This document shows, in pieces, positions 26,613 through 36,592 of a DNA stretch of 64,000 bases (position 1 is its first letter; each line of letters opens with the position of its first letter). The notes under the pieces were generated by a model. The model was not told where the DNA came from. It saw only the letters and a list, made by a program, of their open reading frames with translations, and made no database searches. Source of the stretch: Denitrificimonas caeni DSM 24390 (GTDB lineage Bacteria; Pseudomonadota; Gammaproteobacteria; Pseudomonadales; Pseudomonadaceae). The stretch covers positions 248,001 to 312,000 of the forward strand of contig NZ_ATXQ01000001.1 in NCBI RefSeq assembly GCF_000421765.1, given 5' to 3'. Both the position numbers and the translations under genes were made by a program.

Positions 26613-26699
26613 GCCCAGATGGTGGAATTGGTAGACACGCTAGCTTCAGGTGCTAGTGCTCGCAAGGGCGTGAAAGTTCGAGTCTTTTTCTGGGCACCA
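26613..26699 (+). tRNA. tRNA-Leu (anticodon CAG)
   Basis: An 87-base class II tRNA with a long variable arm (GTGCTCGCAAGGGCGT). The acceptor GCCCAGA pairs with TCTGGGC, the discriminator is A and CCA is encoded. The anticodon stem CTAGC/GCTAG holds loop TTCAGGT with CAG at 26647-26649, reading CUG. It lies divergently upstream of rnr, as in other pseudomonads. Confidence 0.96.
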
Positions 26700-26706
26700 A
26701 TTATAA

Positions 26707-26760
26707 CAGTAAAGCCTAATACGCTTTACTGACTAGAAACCCGCTTAGGCGGGTTTTTTA
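26707..26760 (+). terminator. tandem hairpins terminating tRNA-Leu(CAG)
   Basis: A first hairpin CAGTAAAGC / GCTTTACTG (26707-26731) is followed by AAACCCGC / GCGGGTTT with a run of six T (26737-26759). The second is a standard intrinsic terminator. Confidence 0.88.
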
Positions 26761-26819
26761 ATGTCTAAAAAACAGCAAACTGCAGCTTTTAACACTGCAA
26801 CCCTCTTATGCTCCGTTAC

Positions 26820-27227
26820 TTATATGCTACTTGCTATGACAGCACTCAATAGCGTGATTGCGCCAATAAAAACGCCAGCTAATATCGCCGCCAGGCCCAG
26901 TGACACCGCCATCTGATACCAACCGCTACGCTTCGACTCAAGCTTTTGAATAAACACGATAAAGCTCACGGCAAATAATACCGCGCTGTAGGGCATGATA
27001 AATGGCAGAATTTCCGGATTAACCACGCGCGCCACATAACTTGGCACCGAAGCGAGCAAAAACACCACGCCCGATAAACCTGCCACTTTGAGCATGGTGA
27101 CCAGCGGCCGTGAAATACGTCGATCGTTCTGCTTAGCAAGCAAGGCCAGTATTAACCAGCCTGCCAAGACAACGAAAACCAGCGTAGCGCAAGCCCAAAA
27201 AATTGTTACAGGGGTAATGGCTAACAT
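26820..27227 (-). CDS. small four-helix membrane protein, unknown function
   Basis: This encodes a 135-residue hydrophobic protein with four predicted transmembrane segments (about residues 8-30, 50-65, 74-92 and 107-130) and short charged loops (AKQNDRRISRP and QKLESKRSG). I find no family motif. ATG 27227 is chosen because AAGGAT lies 6-7 bases upstream; an upstream frame adds ten residues. It appears to be a single gene between tRNA-Leu and the TSUP transporter. Confidence 0.65.
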   Translation of the reverse strand: MLAITPVTIFWACATLVFVVLAGWLILALLAKQNDRRISRPLVTMLKVAGLSGVVFLLASVPSYVARVVNPEILPFIMPYSAVLFAVSFIVFIQKLESKRSGWYQMAVSLGLAAILAGVFIGAITLLSAVIASSI

Positions 27228-27383
27228 GCATATCCTTAAAATAGTTATTACGCTCAATCAAGCCAGCAGCGCAGTATTCACCGCAACGGTCACTCAAGCG
27301 CTTAAAAAAATCAAACTACAGTATAGCGATGCTCTCATTGAAACACATGCAATCTAGGTCAATACTCAGCACATCTCCGCAGA

Positions 27384-28145
27384 CTAGCTGAGCGCTTGCC
27401 AAATCAAACGCAATGCCAAGGCCGTCAGCAACCAATTAAAAATAAGCGCAAAGCGTCGATCCGAAGTTTGACTCAGCAAACCTAAACCTAATTTTGTACC
27501 GACCACACCAGCGATAATCATCATTAAAGCCAGCCCCAGCCAATCATAAAAAACAAAACCAGCAAGACTGTACACCAAAGCCTTTGGTGCATGTTGCAAG
27601 GTCATTACTGCCGCAAAGGTCGCCACAGTGGCTTGGCGCTGACCTTGCTGTTGCTGTTTAATAAAGGCGGCCACCAAAGGCCCAGTAGCCCCAACAAAGT
27701 GACTCAGAAAAGTGCTCAAAGCAGCTGCCAAAAATGTCCCAATAGCGCCAGTAGCAACAGCTGGAATCGCAGGCCCCCAACACAGCAGCAGAATAAAACT
27801 AGCGATGCTTAACTGCAGTAACTCAGGCGGCAACTCAACCAATAATGCGCTGGCCAGCAGCGCACCCAGCAACACTCCAGGCGCAAACCAATACAAGGTT
27901 TGCCAACGAATATGTTGAGCGGTAAATGCTGCACGATTCGCATTAGAACCCAACTGCACCAAACCATGCAGCGGAATGATCGCTGCCGCTGGCAGCAGCA
28001 TACTCATAATGGCTAAGAGCAATACACCACCGCCAATACCAAAGGCAGCGGTCATGGCCGAGGTCAAGCAGGCGCTGACTATCAGCATGAGCACCGCCCA
28101 AATAGGTAAGTCAGGCGGCACTAACCATGCCAGCAGAGACTCCAT
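27384..28145 (-). CDS. TSUP (TauE/SafE) family permease
   Basis: This 253-residue membrane protein has about eight transmembrane segments in two repeats, as in the TauE/SafE family that exports sulfite, sulfoacetate or related anions. The first repeat begins with the characteristic MTAAFGIGGGVLLLAIMSMLLPAAAIIPLHGLVQLGSNANRAAF, (residues 30-75), and the second with FLSHFVGATGPLVAAF. The substrate cannot be told. The start could be ATG 28145 or a GTG 15 bases upstream. It lies 67 bases after putP's stop on the same strand and may be co-transcribed with it. Confidence 0.82.
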   Translation of the reverse strand: MESLLAWLVPPDLPIWAVLMLIVSACLTSAMTAAFGIGGGVLLLAIMSMLLPAAAIIPLHGLVQLGSNANRAAFTAQHIRWQTLYWFAPGVLLGALLASALLVELPPELLQLSIASFILLLCWGPAIPAVATGAIGTFLAAALSTFLSHFVGATGPLVAAFIKQQQQGQRQATVATFAAVMTLQHAPKALVYSLAGFVFYDWLGLALMMIIAGVVGTKLGLGLLSQTSDRRFALIFNWLLTALALRLIWQALS

Positions 28146-28212
28146 CAGCACGTCTCGCACTGATGCAATGCGCTCATCAGTGCTGCGCTACAGCAGAATC
28201 TGAGCACGACAA

Positions 28213-29703
28213 TCAACCCTTCTCTCGGTGAAATGTCTTATCGGCTTCAGCAAAGCGTGCGATCATCGCAACACTCGGCCCTTTACCTAAGACACTGACC
28301 AGGTAAATCGCCACAGTAGCAAACGCAAAGCCTGGAATGATCTCATACAAATCAATGCCGCTATATTGCTTCCACACTACCACTGTTAATGCGCCAACTA
28401 TCATTCCCGCTAAAGCGCCATTACGAGTCATACCGCGCCAAGTCACTGACAACAACACCACCGGACCAAAGGCCGCACCAAACCCTGCCCACGCATAAGA
28501 CACTAAATCAAGCACTTTGCTGTTTTGATCTGAAGCGAGGTAAATCGCTAACAAAGCAATTGACAGCACCATCAAACGACCGACCCACACCAGCTCTTGC
28601 TGGGAAGCATTTTTACGTAAAAAACCTTTATAAAAATCTTCAGTAATGGCGCTAGAGCTGACCAATAACTGACAGCTTAGGGTGCTCATCACAGCAGCCA
28701 ACACGCCAGCCAGAATAACCCCAGCAACCCATGGGTTAAAAAGTAATTTAGCCAGCTCCATAAACACGCGCTCACTGTTGCCATCCACTGCTGCAGCCAG
28801 CTCGGGATGCTGTGCGAAGTAGGCAATACCGAAAAAGCCTACCGCGACCGCACCACCCAAGGTCAACACCATCCAAGCAATACTGATGCGGCGCGCATTG
28901 GGCATACTGGCCGATGACTTAACCGCCATAAAGCGCACTAAAATATGCGGCTGACCAAAATAACCGAGTCCCCAGCCCAACAATGAGACAATGGCCATAA
29001 AAGACAGGCCGTGGAACATATTAAACGCCGTAGGCTTAACCCGCTCAATGGTCGCCAACGCCTCACTTACATCACCTAATGCCAGGATGACAAAAAGTGG
29101 GGTAATCAACAGGGCAAAAATCATCAAGGTGGCTTGCACAGTATCAGTCCAACTGACCGCTAAGAAACCACCAATAAACACATAGAGCACCGTAGCTGCC
29201 GCGCCGACCCATAGCGCTACGCCGTACTCCAAAGCAAAGGTGCTTTCAAATAAACGCGCTGCGGCCACAACCCCAGAGGCACAGTAGAGCGTAAAGAACA
29301 GTAAAATAATCGCGGCAGAAATAATCCGTAAAATTCGACTGGTATCTTCAAAGCGATGAGTAAAATAATCCGGCAAAGTCAATGCATTATTGTTGTATTC
29401 GGTATGCACACGCAGACGTCCAGCAACAAATAACCAGTTGATCCATGCACCGGTTACCAAACCAATGGCAATCCAGCTCTCAGATAAACCCGCGACAAAG
29501 ATAGCGCCCGGCAACCCCATCAACAACCAGCCGCTCATATCGGATGCACCAGCCGACATCGCCGTAACAAAACTACCTAAACTGCGCCCACCCAAGATGT
29601 AATCCGAGAAGTTCTTGGTTGAACGCCAAGCCCACAAACCGATGCCCAACATTAAGGCGATATACACTGCAAATGTCACTAATGTCGGTGTGGAAACACC
29701 CAT
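28213..29703 (-). CDS. putP: sodium/proline symporter PutP
   Basis: PutP imports proline with Na+ across the inner membrane. The 496-residue protein follows the SSS family with 12-13 helices. Marks include YILGGRSLGSFVTAMSAGASDMSGWLLMGLPG, with the Na+-site Asp and Ser residues, ALTLPDYFTHRFED, and STLSCQLLVSSSAITEDFYKGFLRK near residue 345. ATG 29703 has GAGGA six bases upstream; the longer frame is not conserved in type. No proline dehydrogenase gene lies nearby, so here it probably serves osmotic or general proline uptake. Confidence 0.93.
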   Translation of the reverse strand: MGVSTPTLVTFAVYIALMLGIGLWAWRSTKNFSDYILGGRSLGSFVTAMSAGASDMSGWLLMGLPGAIFVAGLSESWIAIGLVTGAWINWLFVAGRLRVHTEYNNNALTLPDYFTHRFEDTSRILRIISAAIILLFFTLYCASGVVAAARLFESTFALEYGVALWVGAAATVLYVFIGGFLAVSWTDTVQATLMIFALLITPLFVILALGDVSEALATIERVKPTAFNMFHGLSFMAIVSLLGWGLGYFGQPHILVRFMAVKSSASMPNARRISIAWMVLTLGGAVAVGFFGIAYFAQHPELAAAVDGNSERVFMELAKLLFNPWVAGVILAGVLAAVMSTLSCQLLVSSSAITEDFYKGFLRKNASQQELVWVGRLMVLSIALLAIYLASDQNSKVLDLVSYAWAGFGAAFGPVVLLSVTWRGMTRNGALAGMIVGALTVVVWKQYSGIDLYEIIPGFAFATVAIYLVSVLGKGPSVAMIARFAEADKTFHREKG

Positions 29704-29936
29704 AAAAAAGTCCTCGGCGATTGCCCTACAGCACACAAAGATACACGCCACACGATCAGTGCCATGCGACTGCTTAGCTGAGTTAAAAATTAAACACACA
29801 TTCTAGCTTTAAAGGCACTTTAGGGTCACCCCTGAAGTCTTGCGGCTCACTATTTACAGCCCTAAAGAGCAAGACCGCCCCATAACGGCACACTGGCTCA
29901 CCGGCGTTGAAAGCCGTGATTGACAATTTTTTCTAT

Positions 29937-29965
29937 AAAAAAAAGCCGCACAAGGCGGCTTTTTT
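29937..29965 (-). terminator. terminator of the rimP-pnp cluster
   Basis: Stem GCCGC / GCGGC flanked by A/T runs, followed on the minus strand by TTTTTTTT. It lies 14 bases after the pnp stop; the T/A runs on both sides make it work in both directions. Confidence 0.88.
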
Positions 29966-29978
29966 CAACACAACCCGC

Positions 29979-32099
29979 TTAGGCTTGTGGCGCATTCTCA
30001 AGCTTTGCAGCAGCAACATCTTTAATCGACAGCTTGATACGACCACGGTTATCAACGTCCAGAACCACAACGTCAACCATTTCGCCTTCAGTCAATATAT
30101 CGGTGACTTTCTCAACACGAGCATCACTCAACATAGAGATATGCACTAAGCCGTCTTTACCTGGCAGGATGTTAATAAACGCACCAAAATCAACGATACG
30201 CTCAACTTTACCATGGTAGATCTTACCAATTTCAGCTTCTGCAGTGATGCTCAGAACGCGCTCACGTGCAGCTTCTGCAGCCTCTTTAGTAGAACCAAAG
30301 ATTTTAATTGAACCGTCATCTTCGATATCAATGGATGCTTCAGTTTCTTCACAGATGGCACGGATGGTTGCACCACCTTTACCAATCACGTCACGGATTT
30401 TGTCCGCATCAATTTTCATCGCAATCATAGTCGGCGCATTGTCCGACAGCTCAGTGCGTGAAACAGGCAATACTTGATTCATTTGCTCAAGGATATTGAT
30501 ACGCGCTGCGTGCGCTTGGTTTAGCGCAATCTCCATGATTTCTTCGGTGATGCCTTGGATTTTAATGTCCATTTGCAGTGCAGTAACGCCTTTTGCAGTA
30601 CCTGCTACTTTAAAGTCCATGTCACCTAAGTGATCTTCGTCACCTAAAATATCGGTTAAAACAGCAAATTTATCGCCCTCTTTAACCAACCCCATGGCAA
30701 TACCAGCCACTGGGGCTTGCATTGGTACGCCAGCGTCCATCAGTGCTAATGAAGCGCCACAGACTGAAGCCATTGAGCTTGAACCGTTGGATTCAGTGAT
30801 TTCTGATACCACACGGATGGTGTACGGGAAATCATCCGCCTTAGGTAGCATCGCAGCGATACTACGACGCGCTAAACGACCGTGCCCGATCTCACGACGA
30901 CCGGTTGCGCCCATACGACCACACTCACCTACAGAATAAGGCGGGAAGTTGTAATGCAGCATAAATGAATCACGTTTTTCACCCTCTAAGGTGTCAAGCA
31001 ACTGTGCATCACGAGCAGTACCCAAAGTGGCAACCACTAAAGCTTGGGTTTCACCACGGGTGAACAAGGCTGAGCCGTGGGTTTTATCCAATACGCCCAC
31101 TTCAATCGCCAGTGGACGCACTGTGCTATTGTCGCGACCATCAATACGTGGTTTACCGTTAACGATATTCTCACGCACGATACGGTATTCAATTTCACCA
31201 AAGGCTTCTTTAACTTCTGCAGCCGTTGGGCCTTCACCCTCGACTTGGCTGGCCAGCGCCGCAACCGCTTGCTCACGGATCTCGCCTAAACGGGCATAGC
31301 GATCCAGTTTAATGGTGATGGTGTAAGCTTCTGAAATTGCCGCACCGAACTGGCTGCGAATCGCCGTTGACAATGCTGTATTTTCAGCTTCTGGCTGCCA
31401 ATCCCATGTTGGCTTTCCTGCTTCTGCGGCCAGTTCTTTAATAGCATTGATCACGACTTGGAACTCTTCGTGCGCAAACAGTACTGCACCCAGCATTTGA
31501 TCTTCAGTCAGCTCTTGTGCTTCAGACTCAACCATCAATACAGCATCTTGCGTACCAGCAACCACCATGTCGAGGCAGGACGCTTCCTGCTGCTCATAGG
31601 TTGGGTTAATTAAGTAGCCCGTTTCTGGATGGAAGGCAACGCGCGCAGCACCGACTGGACCATTAAATGGGATCCCAGAAATAGCTAATGCGGCAGAGGT
31701 ACCGATCATTGCGGCGATGTCTGGATCAGTTTTTTTGCTGGTTGAAACAACGGTACAAACAACCTGTACTTCGTTATTGAAACCTTCTGGGAACAGCGGA
31801 CGAATCGGACGGTCGATCAATCGCGAAGTCAGGGTTTCTTTTTCGGATGGACGCGCTTCACGCTTGAAGAAACCACCTGGAATTTTACCTGCAGCATAGG
31901 TTTTTTCTTGATAATGCACAGATAAAGGGAAAAAGTCTTTGCTTGGGTCGGCTTTCTTAGCACCAACGACAGTACACAACACAGTGACATCATTATTGAC
32001 GCTAACCAGTACTGCACCTGTGGCTTGGCGTGCAATACGGCCTGTTTCTAAAGTAATGGTGGATTCACCAAATTGGAACGTTTTAATAACCGGATTCAC
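29979..32099 (-). CDS. pnp: polyribonucleotide nucleotidyltransferase (PNPase)
   Basis: PNPase degrades mRNA 3'-5' with phosphate and is a core of the degradosome. The 706-residue protein has two RNase PH domains ([33 protein letters not shown] region, residues 55-90; and [28 protein letters not shown] in the second), an all-alpha linker, a KH domain ([19 protein letters not shown]) and an S1 domain ([27 protein letters not shown]). It follows rpsO after a 160-base spacer that contains a long hairpin, as in E. coli where RNase III cuts there and PNPase regulates itself. Confidence 0.97.
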   Translation of the reverse strand: MNPVIKTFQFGESTITLETGRIARQATGAVLVSVNNDVTVLCTVVGAKKADPSKDFFPLSVHYQEKTYAAGKIPGGFFKREARPSEKETLTSRLIDRPIRPLFPEGFNNEVQVVCTVVSTSKKTDPDIAAMIGTSAALAISGIPFNGPVGAARVAFHPETGYLINPTYEQQEASCLDMVVAGTQDAVLMVESEAQELTEDQMLGAVLFAHEEFQVVINAIKELAAEAGKPTWDWQPEAENTALSTAIRSQFGAAISEAYTITIKLDRYARLGEIREQAVAALASQVEGEGPTAAEVKEAFGEIEYRIVRENIVNGKPRIDGRDNSTVRPLAIEVGVLDKTHGSALFTRGETQALVVATLGTARDAQLLDTLEGEKRDSFMLHYNFPPYSVGECGRMGATGRREIGHGRLARRSIAAMLPKADDFPYTIRVVSEITESNGSSSMASVCGASLALMDAGVPMQAPVAGIAMGLVKEGDKFAVLTDILGDEDHLGDMDFKVAGTAKGVTALQMDIKIQGITEEIMEIALNQAHAARINILEQMNQVLPVSRTELSDNAPTMIAMKIDADKIRDVIGKGGATIRAICEETEASIDIEDDGSIKIFGSTKEAAEAARERVLSITAEAEIGKIYHGKVERIVDFGAFINILPGKDGLVHISMLSDARVEKVTDILTEGEMVDVVVLDVDNRGRIKLSIKDVAAAKLENAPQA

Positions 32100-32179
32100 G
32101 GTATTTTCCTTCTCTTTGTTGACTTGGGGGAAACAGCTAAGAGCATGGGTATCGGCCCATTTATCTCCTAAAAAGCGAA

Positions 32180-32241
32180 AAGCTGGAAGCCCAAAGCATC
32201 GCGTAAATATTTTTACGCATGATGCCCCAGACTCCCAGCTT
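32180..32241 (-). promoter_or_regulatory. long rpsO-pnp intergenic hairpin (RNase III-type site)
   Basis: On the minus strand AAGCTGG pairs with CCAGCTT at the base; the duplex continues through G-U-rich pairing and GGGCATC/GATGCTT to GCGTAAA/TTTACGC at the tip, with one two-base bulge. That makes roughly 28 base pairs in 62 bases, long enough for RNase III. It lies 80 bases before the pnp start and 18 bases after the rpsO stop. Confidence 0.6.
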
Positions 32242-32259
32242 CACGTTATGGGTAACGTC

Positions 32260-32529
32260 TTAACGACGTAATCCCAGACGACCGATTAAAGTCGTGTAAC
32301 GACCTAGATCTTTACCTTTAAGGTAATCCAGCAACTTACGACGCTGGTTTACCATGCGGATCAAACCACGACGGGAGTGGTGATCTTTTTTATTGTCTTT
32401 AAAGTGACCTTGCAGCTTGTTGATGTTAAAGGTCAAAAGTGCAACTTGCACTTCTGGAGAACCTGTATCACCTTCAGCTTGCTTGTAGTCATTTACGATC
32501 TGGGCTTTATCTTCAACGCTAAGTGCCAT
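32260..32529 (-). CDS. rpsO: 30S ribosomal protein S15
   Basis: S15 is a primary binding protein of 16S rRNA and bridges to the large subunit. The 89-residue sequence has the standard parts: [59 protein letters not shown] and the final [12 protein letters not shown]. It is placed between truB and pnp as in all gammaproteobacteria. Confidence 0.98.
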   Translation of the reverse strand: MALSVEDKAQIVNDYKQAEGDTGSPEVQVALLTFNINKLQGHFKDNKKDHHSRRGLIRMVNQRRKLLDYLKGKDLGRYTTLIGRLGLRR

Positions 32530-32652
32530 GATGGGCTCCTAATATGGACAGGCCGGGATATTCCCGTGCAAATAAAATAGGTATGACCATGCCTGCCAAC
32601 AGCCTACCTGATGATTTTTTCAGTCACATTTAAGTGCGCTGAAAAAACTGAC

Positions 32653-33573
32653 TCATTGTGACCGAATTAGCCGTCTGGGTGCAACCATTCCATCATCATC
32701 TATCTCACCCACACCGATAAATTCATCGTTATGGTTATACACTCGGGTTAAGCCGTCCAGTGGTGTGTTTTGTGCTCGTACGGGTTGACCGTTAAGCCAG
32801 AAAAAACTACTGTGCTCAGTTAAGCGCACAATCGGCCAATCTTGCAGCCCACTATCCACCGCAATCATAAACGCATCCAGTGCTTCAGCACCGCCCTCTT
32901 CATGCGCACGTTCAAGCTCTGCAAGGGTCACCGCATGAGTCAAATCGAACGGACCTGCCTCAGTACGGCGCAATTGCGCCACATGAGCGCCACAACCTAA
33001 TACAGCACCGATGTCTTCAACTAGGCTACGAATGTAAGTGCCTTTGCTGCACGCCACCCGAATGCGCGCCTGCGTGCCCTCAAATGACAGCAATTCAAGC
33101 TCACTAATGGTGACGGTGCGTGCAGGACGATCAACAGTGAGACCCGCCCTAGCTAATTTATATAATGGCTGCCCATCTTTCTTCAGCGCCGAATACATGG
33201 GAGGGATTTGCTCAATTACGCCTCGAAACTGTGGTAACACCGCTTCAATATCAGCGGCAGAGACATTCACCTCTTTAGTTTCCAGCACTTCACCTTCGGC
33301 ATCAGCGGTATTGGTAGTCACACCAAGCTGCATAGTTGCTTCATACACCTTGTCAGCATCAAGCAAATAACGCGAAAACTTAGTCGCTTCACCAAAGCAC
33401 AACGGCAATACGCCTGTGGCTAAAGGATCAAGGCTGCCTGTATGCCCCCCTTTATCCGCGTTAAGTAGCCAGCGTACTTTTTGTAAAGCACCATTGGAGC
33501 TAAAACCGTAAGGCTTATCAAAAATAATAATGCCACTGACACTGCGACGCTTGCGCTTGACCTGCTGCACCAC
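32653..33573 (-). CDS. truB: tRNA pseudouridine(55) synthase TruB
   Basis: TruB makes pseudouridine 55 in the T-loop of tRNAs. The 306-residue protein has [14 protein letters not shown] at the start, the catalytic aspartate in [14 protein letters not shown] (near residue 47), [38 protein letters not shown] and a C-terminal PUA-like part. The start is GTG (33573), with GGAGAG seven bases upstream and rbfA ending four bases before; a second GTG follows at once. It belongs to the nusA-infB-rbfA-truB-rpsO-pnp unit. Confidence 0.96.
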   Translation of the reverse strand: MVQQVKRKRRSVSGIIIFDKPYGFSSNGALQKVRWLLNADKGGHTGSLDPLATGVLPLCFGEATKFSRYLLDADKVYEATMQLGVTTNTADAEGEVLETKEVNVSAADIEAVLPQFRGVIEQIPPMYSALKKDGQPLYKLARAGLTVDRPARTVTISELELLSFEGTQARIRVACSKGTYIRSLVEDIGAVLGCGAHVAQLRRTEAGPFDLTHAVTLAELERAHEEGGAEALDAFMIAVDSGLQDWPIVRLTEHSSFFWLNGQPVRAQNTPLDGLTRVYNHNDEFIGVGEIDDDGMVAPRRLIRSQ

Positions 33574-33577
33574 CTGA

Positions 33578-33964
33578 TTACTCTCCGTCTAACTCAGTAT
33601 TACGCTGATCTGCAGATACCGCCTGCTCAATCAAAGCTGACAAATATGCACCACGTGTGATGCTTTCATCATAATGAAAGTGCAAAGACGGCACGCTGCG
33701 CAGCTTCATCGCTTTACCCAGTAACATTCTTAAGTAACCAGCCGTATCTTTGAGCACGTTAAGGTTTTCTTTAATCACTTCAGGCGAGTTATCACCCATC
33801 ACAGTGATAAACACTTTGGCGTGACCAATATCACGACTCACATCAACGCCCGTGATAGTGATTAAGCCTAAACGTGGATCTTTAATTTCTTGCGGGATCA
33901 GAATCGCCAGCTCGCGCTGAATCTGATCGCCAATGCGTTGGGTGCGACTGTATTGTTTCGCCAT
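33578..33964 (-). CDS. rbfA: 30S ribosome-binding factor RbfA
   Basis: RbfA binds the nascent 30S subunit and helps mature the 5' end of 16S rRNA. It is a single KH-type domain of 128 residues: [47 protein letters not shown], and [28 protein letters not shown] 33964 is preferred (AAGGTG six bases upstream) over a GTG three codons earlier. It follows infB after a 125-base spacer containing a long stem-loop, an unusually large gap within this operon. Confidence 0.95.
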   Translation of the reverse strand: MAKQYSRTQRIGDQIQRELAILIPQEIKDPRLGLITITGVDVSRDIGHAKVFITVMGDNSPEVIKENLNVLKDTAGYLRMLLGKAMKLRSVPSLHFHYDESITRGAYLSALIEQAVSADQRNTELDGE

Positions 33965-34019
33965 AGCATTCACCTTGCGCTGCCAATAGCAGCTTTTGTA
34001 CTAATCCATATAAACAGCA

Positions 34020-34082
34020 AACGGCAAGTTCAATTAGGTGGATTATCTATCCCACCCATTGCACTTGCCGTTGCCTATACGA
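34020..34082 (-). other. nested stem-loop between infB and rbfA
   Basis: Outer arms AACGGCAAGT / ACTTGCCGTT (10 bp, perfect) enclose an inner hairpin GGTGG / CCACC. It begins eight bases after the infB stop on the minus strand. No T-run follows, so it is more likely an mRNA stability or processing element than a full terminator. Confidence 0.6.
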
Positions 34083-34089
34083 CTACGAA

Positions 34090-36564
34090 TTACAGAGTAC
34101 GTGCGACCTGGACTTTCTCGAACACCTCGATTTTGTCACCAACCTTCACGTCATTGTAACTCTTCACGCCAATACCGCATTCCATACCCGCTCGCACTTC
34201 GCTGACGTCATCTTTAAAGCGGCGAAGCGATTCCAGCTCACCTTCAAAAATAACCACGTCATCACGTAGCACACGAATCGGACGGTTACGGTGCACTAAA
34301 CCTTCAGTGACCATGCAACCTGCAACAGCGCCTAACTTAGGTGAGCGGAAGACTTCACGCACTTCAGCAATACCCAGGATATTTTCACGTACATCACTGC
34401 CCAACATACCCGAAAGCGCCTTTTTGACGTCTTCGATGATGTCGTAAATGATGTTGTAGTAACGCATGTCGAGGCCTTCTTGCTCAACGATTTTACGCGC
34501 ACCAGCATCAGCACGCACGTTGAAACCAAAGATCACAGCATTGGAAGCCAAGGCAAGGTTTGCATCACTTTCAGTGATACCACCTACACCACCGGCAACA
34601 ACACAAACTTGTACTTCATCATTACCCAGCTCAGATAATGAACCACGTAACGCTTCTAGCGTACCGCGCACGTCTGCCTTGATAACGATGTTCAGCGTTT
34701 TCTTCTCTTCCTGCCCCATATTCTCGAACATATTTTCGAGTTTACCAGCATGGGCACGGGCCAATTTAACTTCTCTGAACTTGCCTTGACGGAATAGAGC
34801 AACTTCGCGAGCTTTACGCTCGTCAACCACTACAGTCACTTCATCACCCGCTTCAGGCGTGCCATCAAGACCTAAGATCTCAACAGGAATGGATGGCCCG
34901 GCTTCCTTAATTGCCTGGCCATTTTCGTCCATCATGGCACGCACACGGCCAAAGTTAACGCCAACTAAAACCATATCGCCTTGACGTAAAGTACCGTTTT
35001 GCACAAGCACAGAGGCGACAGGGCCACGGCCTTTATCAAGGCGCGACTCAATCACCACACCGCGACCCGGAGCCGATGGTGTCGCACTGAGCTCAAGCAC
35101 TTCAGCTTGCAGCAAAACAGATTCCAGTAGGGTATCAATACCTGTACCCACTTTCGCTGACACGTGAACAAACTGCGTATCACCACCCCATTCTTCTGGA
35201 ATCACATCATGCGCGGCAAGGTCATTTTTAATACGGTCTGGATCAGCTTCTGGCTTATCAATTTTGTTTACCGCAACAATCAAGGGTACCCCAGCGGCTT
35301 TAGCATGCTGAATACCTTCAATGGTTTGCGGCATCACGCCATCATCAGCCGCAACCACTAGAATCACGATATCAGTGGCTTGCGCACCACGTGCACGCAT
35401 GGCGGTAAACGCCGCGTGACCAGGTGTATCAAGGAAAGTGATCATGCCACCTTCAGTTTTCACGTGATACGCACCAATATGCTGAGTGATACCACCCGCT
35501 TCACCAGTGGCCACCTTGGCCCGACGAATATAGTCGAGTAAAGATGTTTTACCATGGTCAACGTGCCCCATCACTGTAACAACAGGCGCACGGTGGAAGG
35601 ATTGGCCATCATCAATTTTCAATGATTCAGCAAATTGCTCTTCAATCAAGTTGTCGCTAACGCGAGTCACACGGTGCCCCAGCTCTTCCGCAACCAAGAC
35701 AGCAGTGTCTTGGTCAAGCACTTGGTTAATGGTGACAGGAGAGCCAAGCTTAAACATAAACTTAACCACTTCCACGCCTTTAACGGACATTTGTGCAGCT
35801 AACTCAGCAACCGTAATGGTTTCGCCGATTTGCACGTCACGTATAACTGGACCGGCTGGGCTGGTAAAGCCATGCTGATTTGTACGTTTTTTGCTTTTAC
35901 TACGATTACGTCCACCCCGTCGCGCTTGCTCATCATCATCATCACGAACCACTTTAGCTTTCGCAGCAGGACGTGGAGCAGCCGCTTTACGATCGCGACG
36001 ATCATCATCTTCAGTACGTTTGGCCGGACGACGAGCTTCTTCTTTCTTGCGCTCAGGTGCCGGTGTAACGACGTCGACCACAGGCAGCGTAATGTCGATA
36101 GGCGCTTCGGGCGCTTCTGCAGCAACTGGCTTTGAAGCTGGTGCGGCAACAGGTGCCGGTTTTTCAACAATCGGCGCAGCAACAGGTTCGATTGCTTTAG
36201 GCTCTGGCTCTTGAGCTTTTTGCTCAGCCTTTAACTTGGCAAGATCTTTTTGTTTTTCAGCCTCAATTTCTTCAGGGCTGCGTTTTACGAAAGTTTTCTT
36301 TTTACGTACTTCAACACTGATCGTTTTGCTACCAGGGGCGCGTAACGTTGTGGTGGTTTTGCGCTGCAAAGTAATTTTCTTAGCGCCATCGGCTTTACTG
36401 CCGGCACCTTTTTCTAAAAACGTCAAAAGTGTTTGTTTTTCAGTATCACTTACTTTTTGGTCTGCACTTGTGTGCGCAAGACCTGCCTCATGCATTTGTT
36501 GCAATAGGCGTTCTACTGGCGTGTTAACTGCTTTAGCCAGTTCTTTCACCGTGACTTGCGTCAT
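34090..36564 (-). CDS. infB: translation initiation factor IF-2
   Basis: IF-2 is the GTPase that places initiator tRNA on the 30S subunit. The 824-residue protein has an N-terminal IF2_N helix bundle ([24 protein letters not shown]), a long low-complexity Lys/Ala/Pro/Glu region, a second IF2_N copy ([17 protein letters not shown]-like), then the G domain with [24 protein letters not shown] and NKID, followed by domains II-IV ([11 protein letters not shown] and [13 protein letters not shown]). Internal starts may give shorter forms, as in E. coli, but none is proven here. The gene lies 28 bases after nusA. Confidence 0.97.
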   Translation of the reverse strand: MTQVTVKELAKAVNTPVERLLQQMHEAGLAHTSADQKVSDTEKQTLLTFLEKGAGSKADGAKKITLQRKTTTTLRAPGSKTISVEVRKKKTFVKRSPEEIEAEKQKDLAKLKAEQKAQEPEPKAIEPVAAPIVEKPAPVAAPASKPVAAEAPEAPIDITLPVVDVVTPAPERKKEEARRPAKRTEDDDRRDRKAAAPRPAAKAKVVRDDDDEQARRGGRNRSKSKKRTNQHGFTSPAGPVIRDVQIGETITVAELAAQMSVKGVEVVKFMFKLGSPVTINQVLDQDTAVLVAEELGHRVTRVSDNLIEEQFAESLKIDDGQSFHRAPVVTVMGHVDHGKTSLLDYIRRAKVATGEAGGITQHIGAYHVKTEGGMITFLDTPGHAAFTAMRARGAQATDIVILVVAADDGVMPQTIEGIQHAKAAGVPLIVAVNKIDKPEADPDRIKNDLAAHDVIPEEWGGDTQFVHVSAKVGTGIDTLLESVLLQAEVLELSATPSAPGRGVVIESRLDKGRGPVASVLVQNGTLRQGDMVLVGVNFGRVRAMMDENGQAIKEAGPSIPVEILGLDGTPEAGDEVTVVVDERKAREVALFRQGKFREVKLARAHAGKLENMFENMGQEEKKTLNIVIKADVRGTLEALRGSLSELGNDEVQVCVVAGGVGGITESDANLALASNAVIFGFNVRADAGARKIVEQEGLDMRYYNIIYDIIEDVKKALSGMLGSDVRENILGIAEVREVFRSPKLGAVAGCMVTEGLVHRNRPIRVLRDDVVIFEGELESLRRFKDDVSEVRAGMECGIGVKSYNDVKVGDKIEVFEKVQVARTL

Positions 36565-36592
36565 GAACTTCTCTCCTCAAGCCGCAATGTGC

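Noticed and set aside
35891-36214. Antisense frames over the infB low-complexity region
   Set aside because: Low-complexity Lys/Ala/Pro coding DNA produces Ser/Arg/Ala-rich antisense frames by chance.
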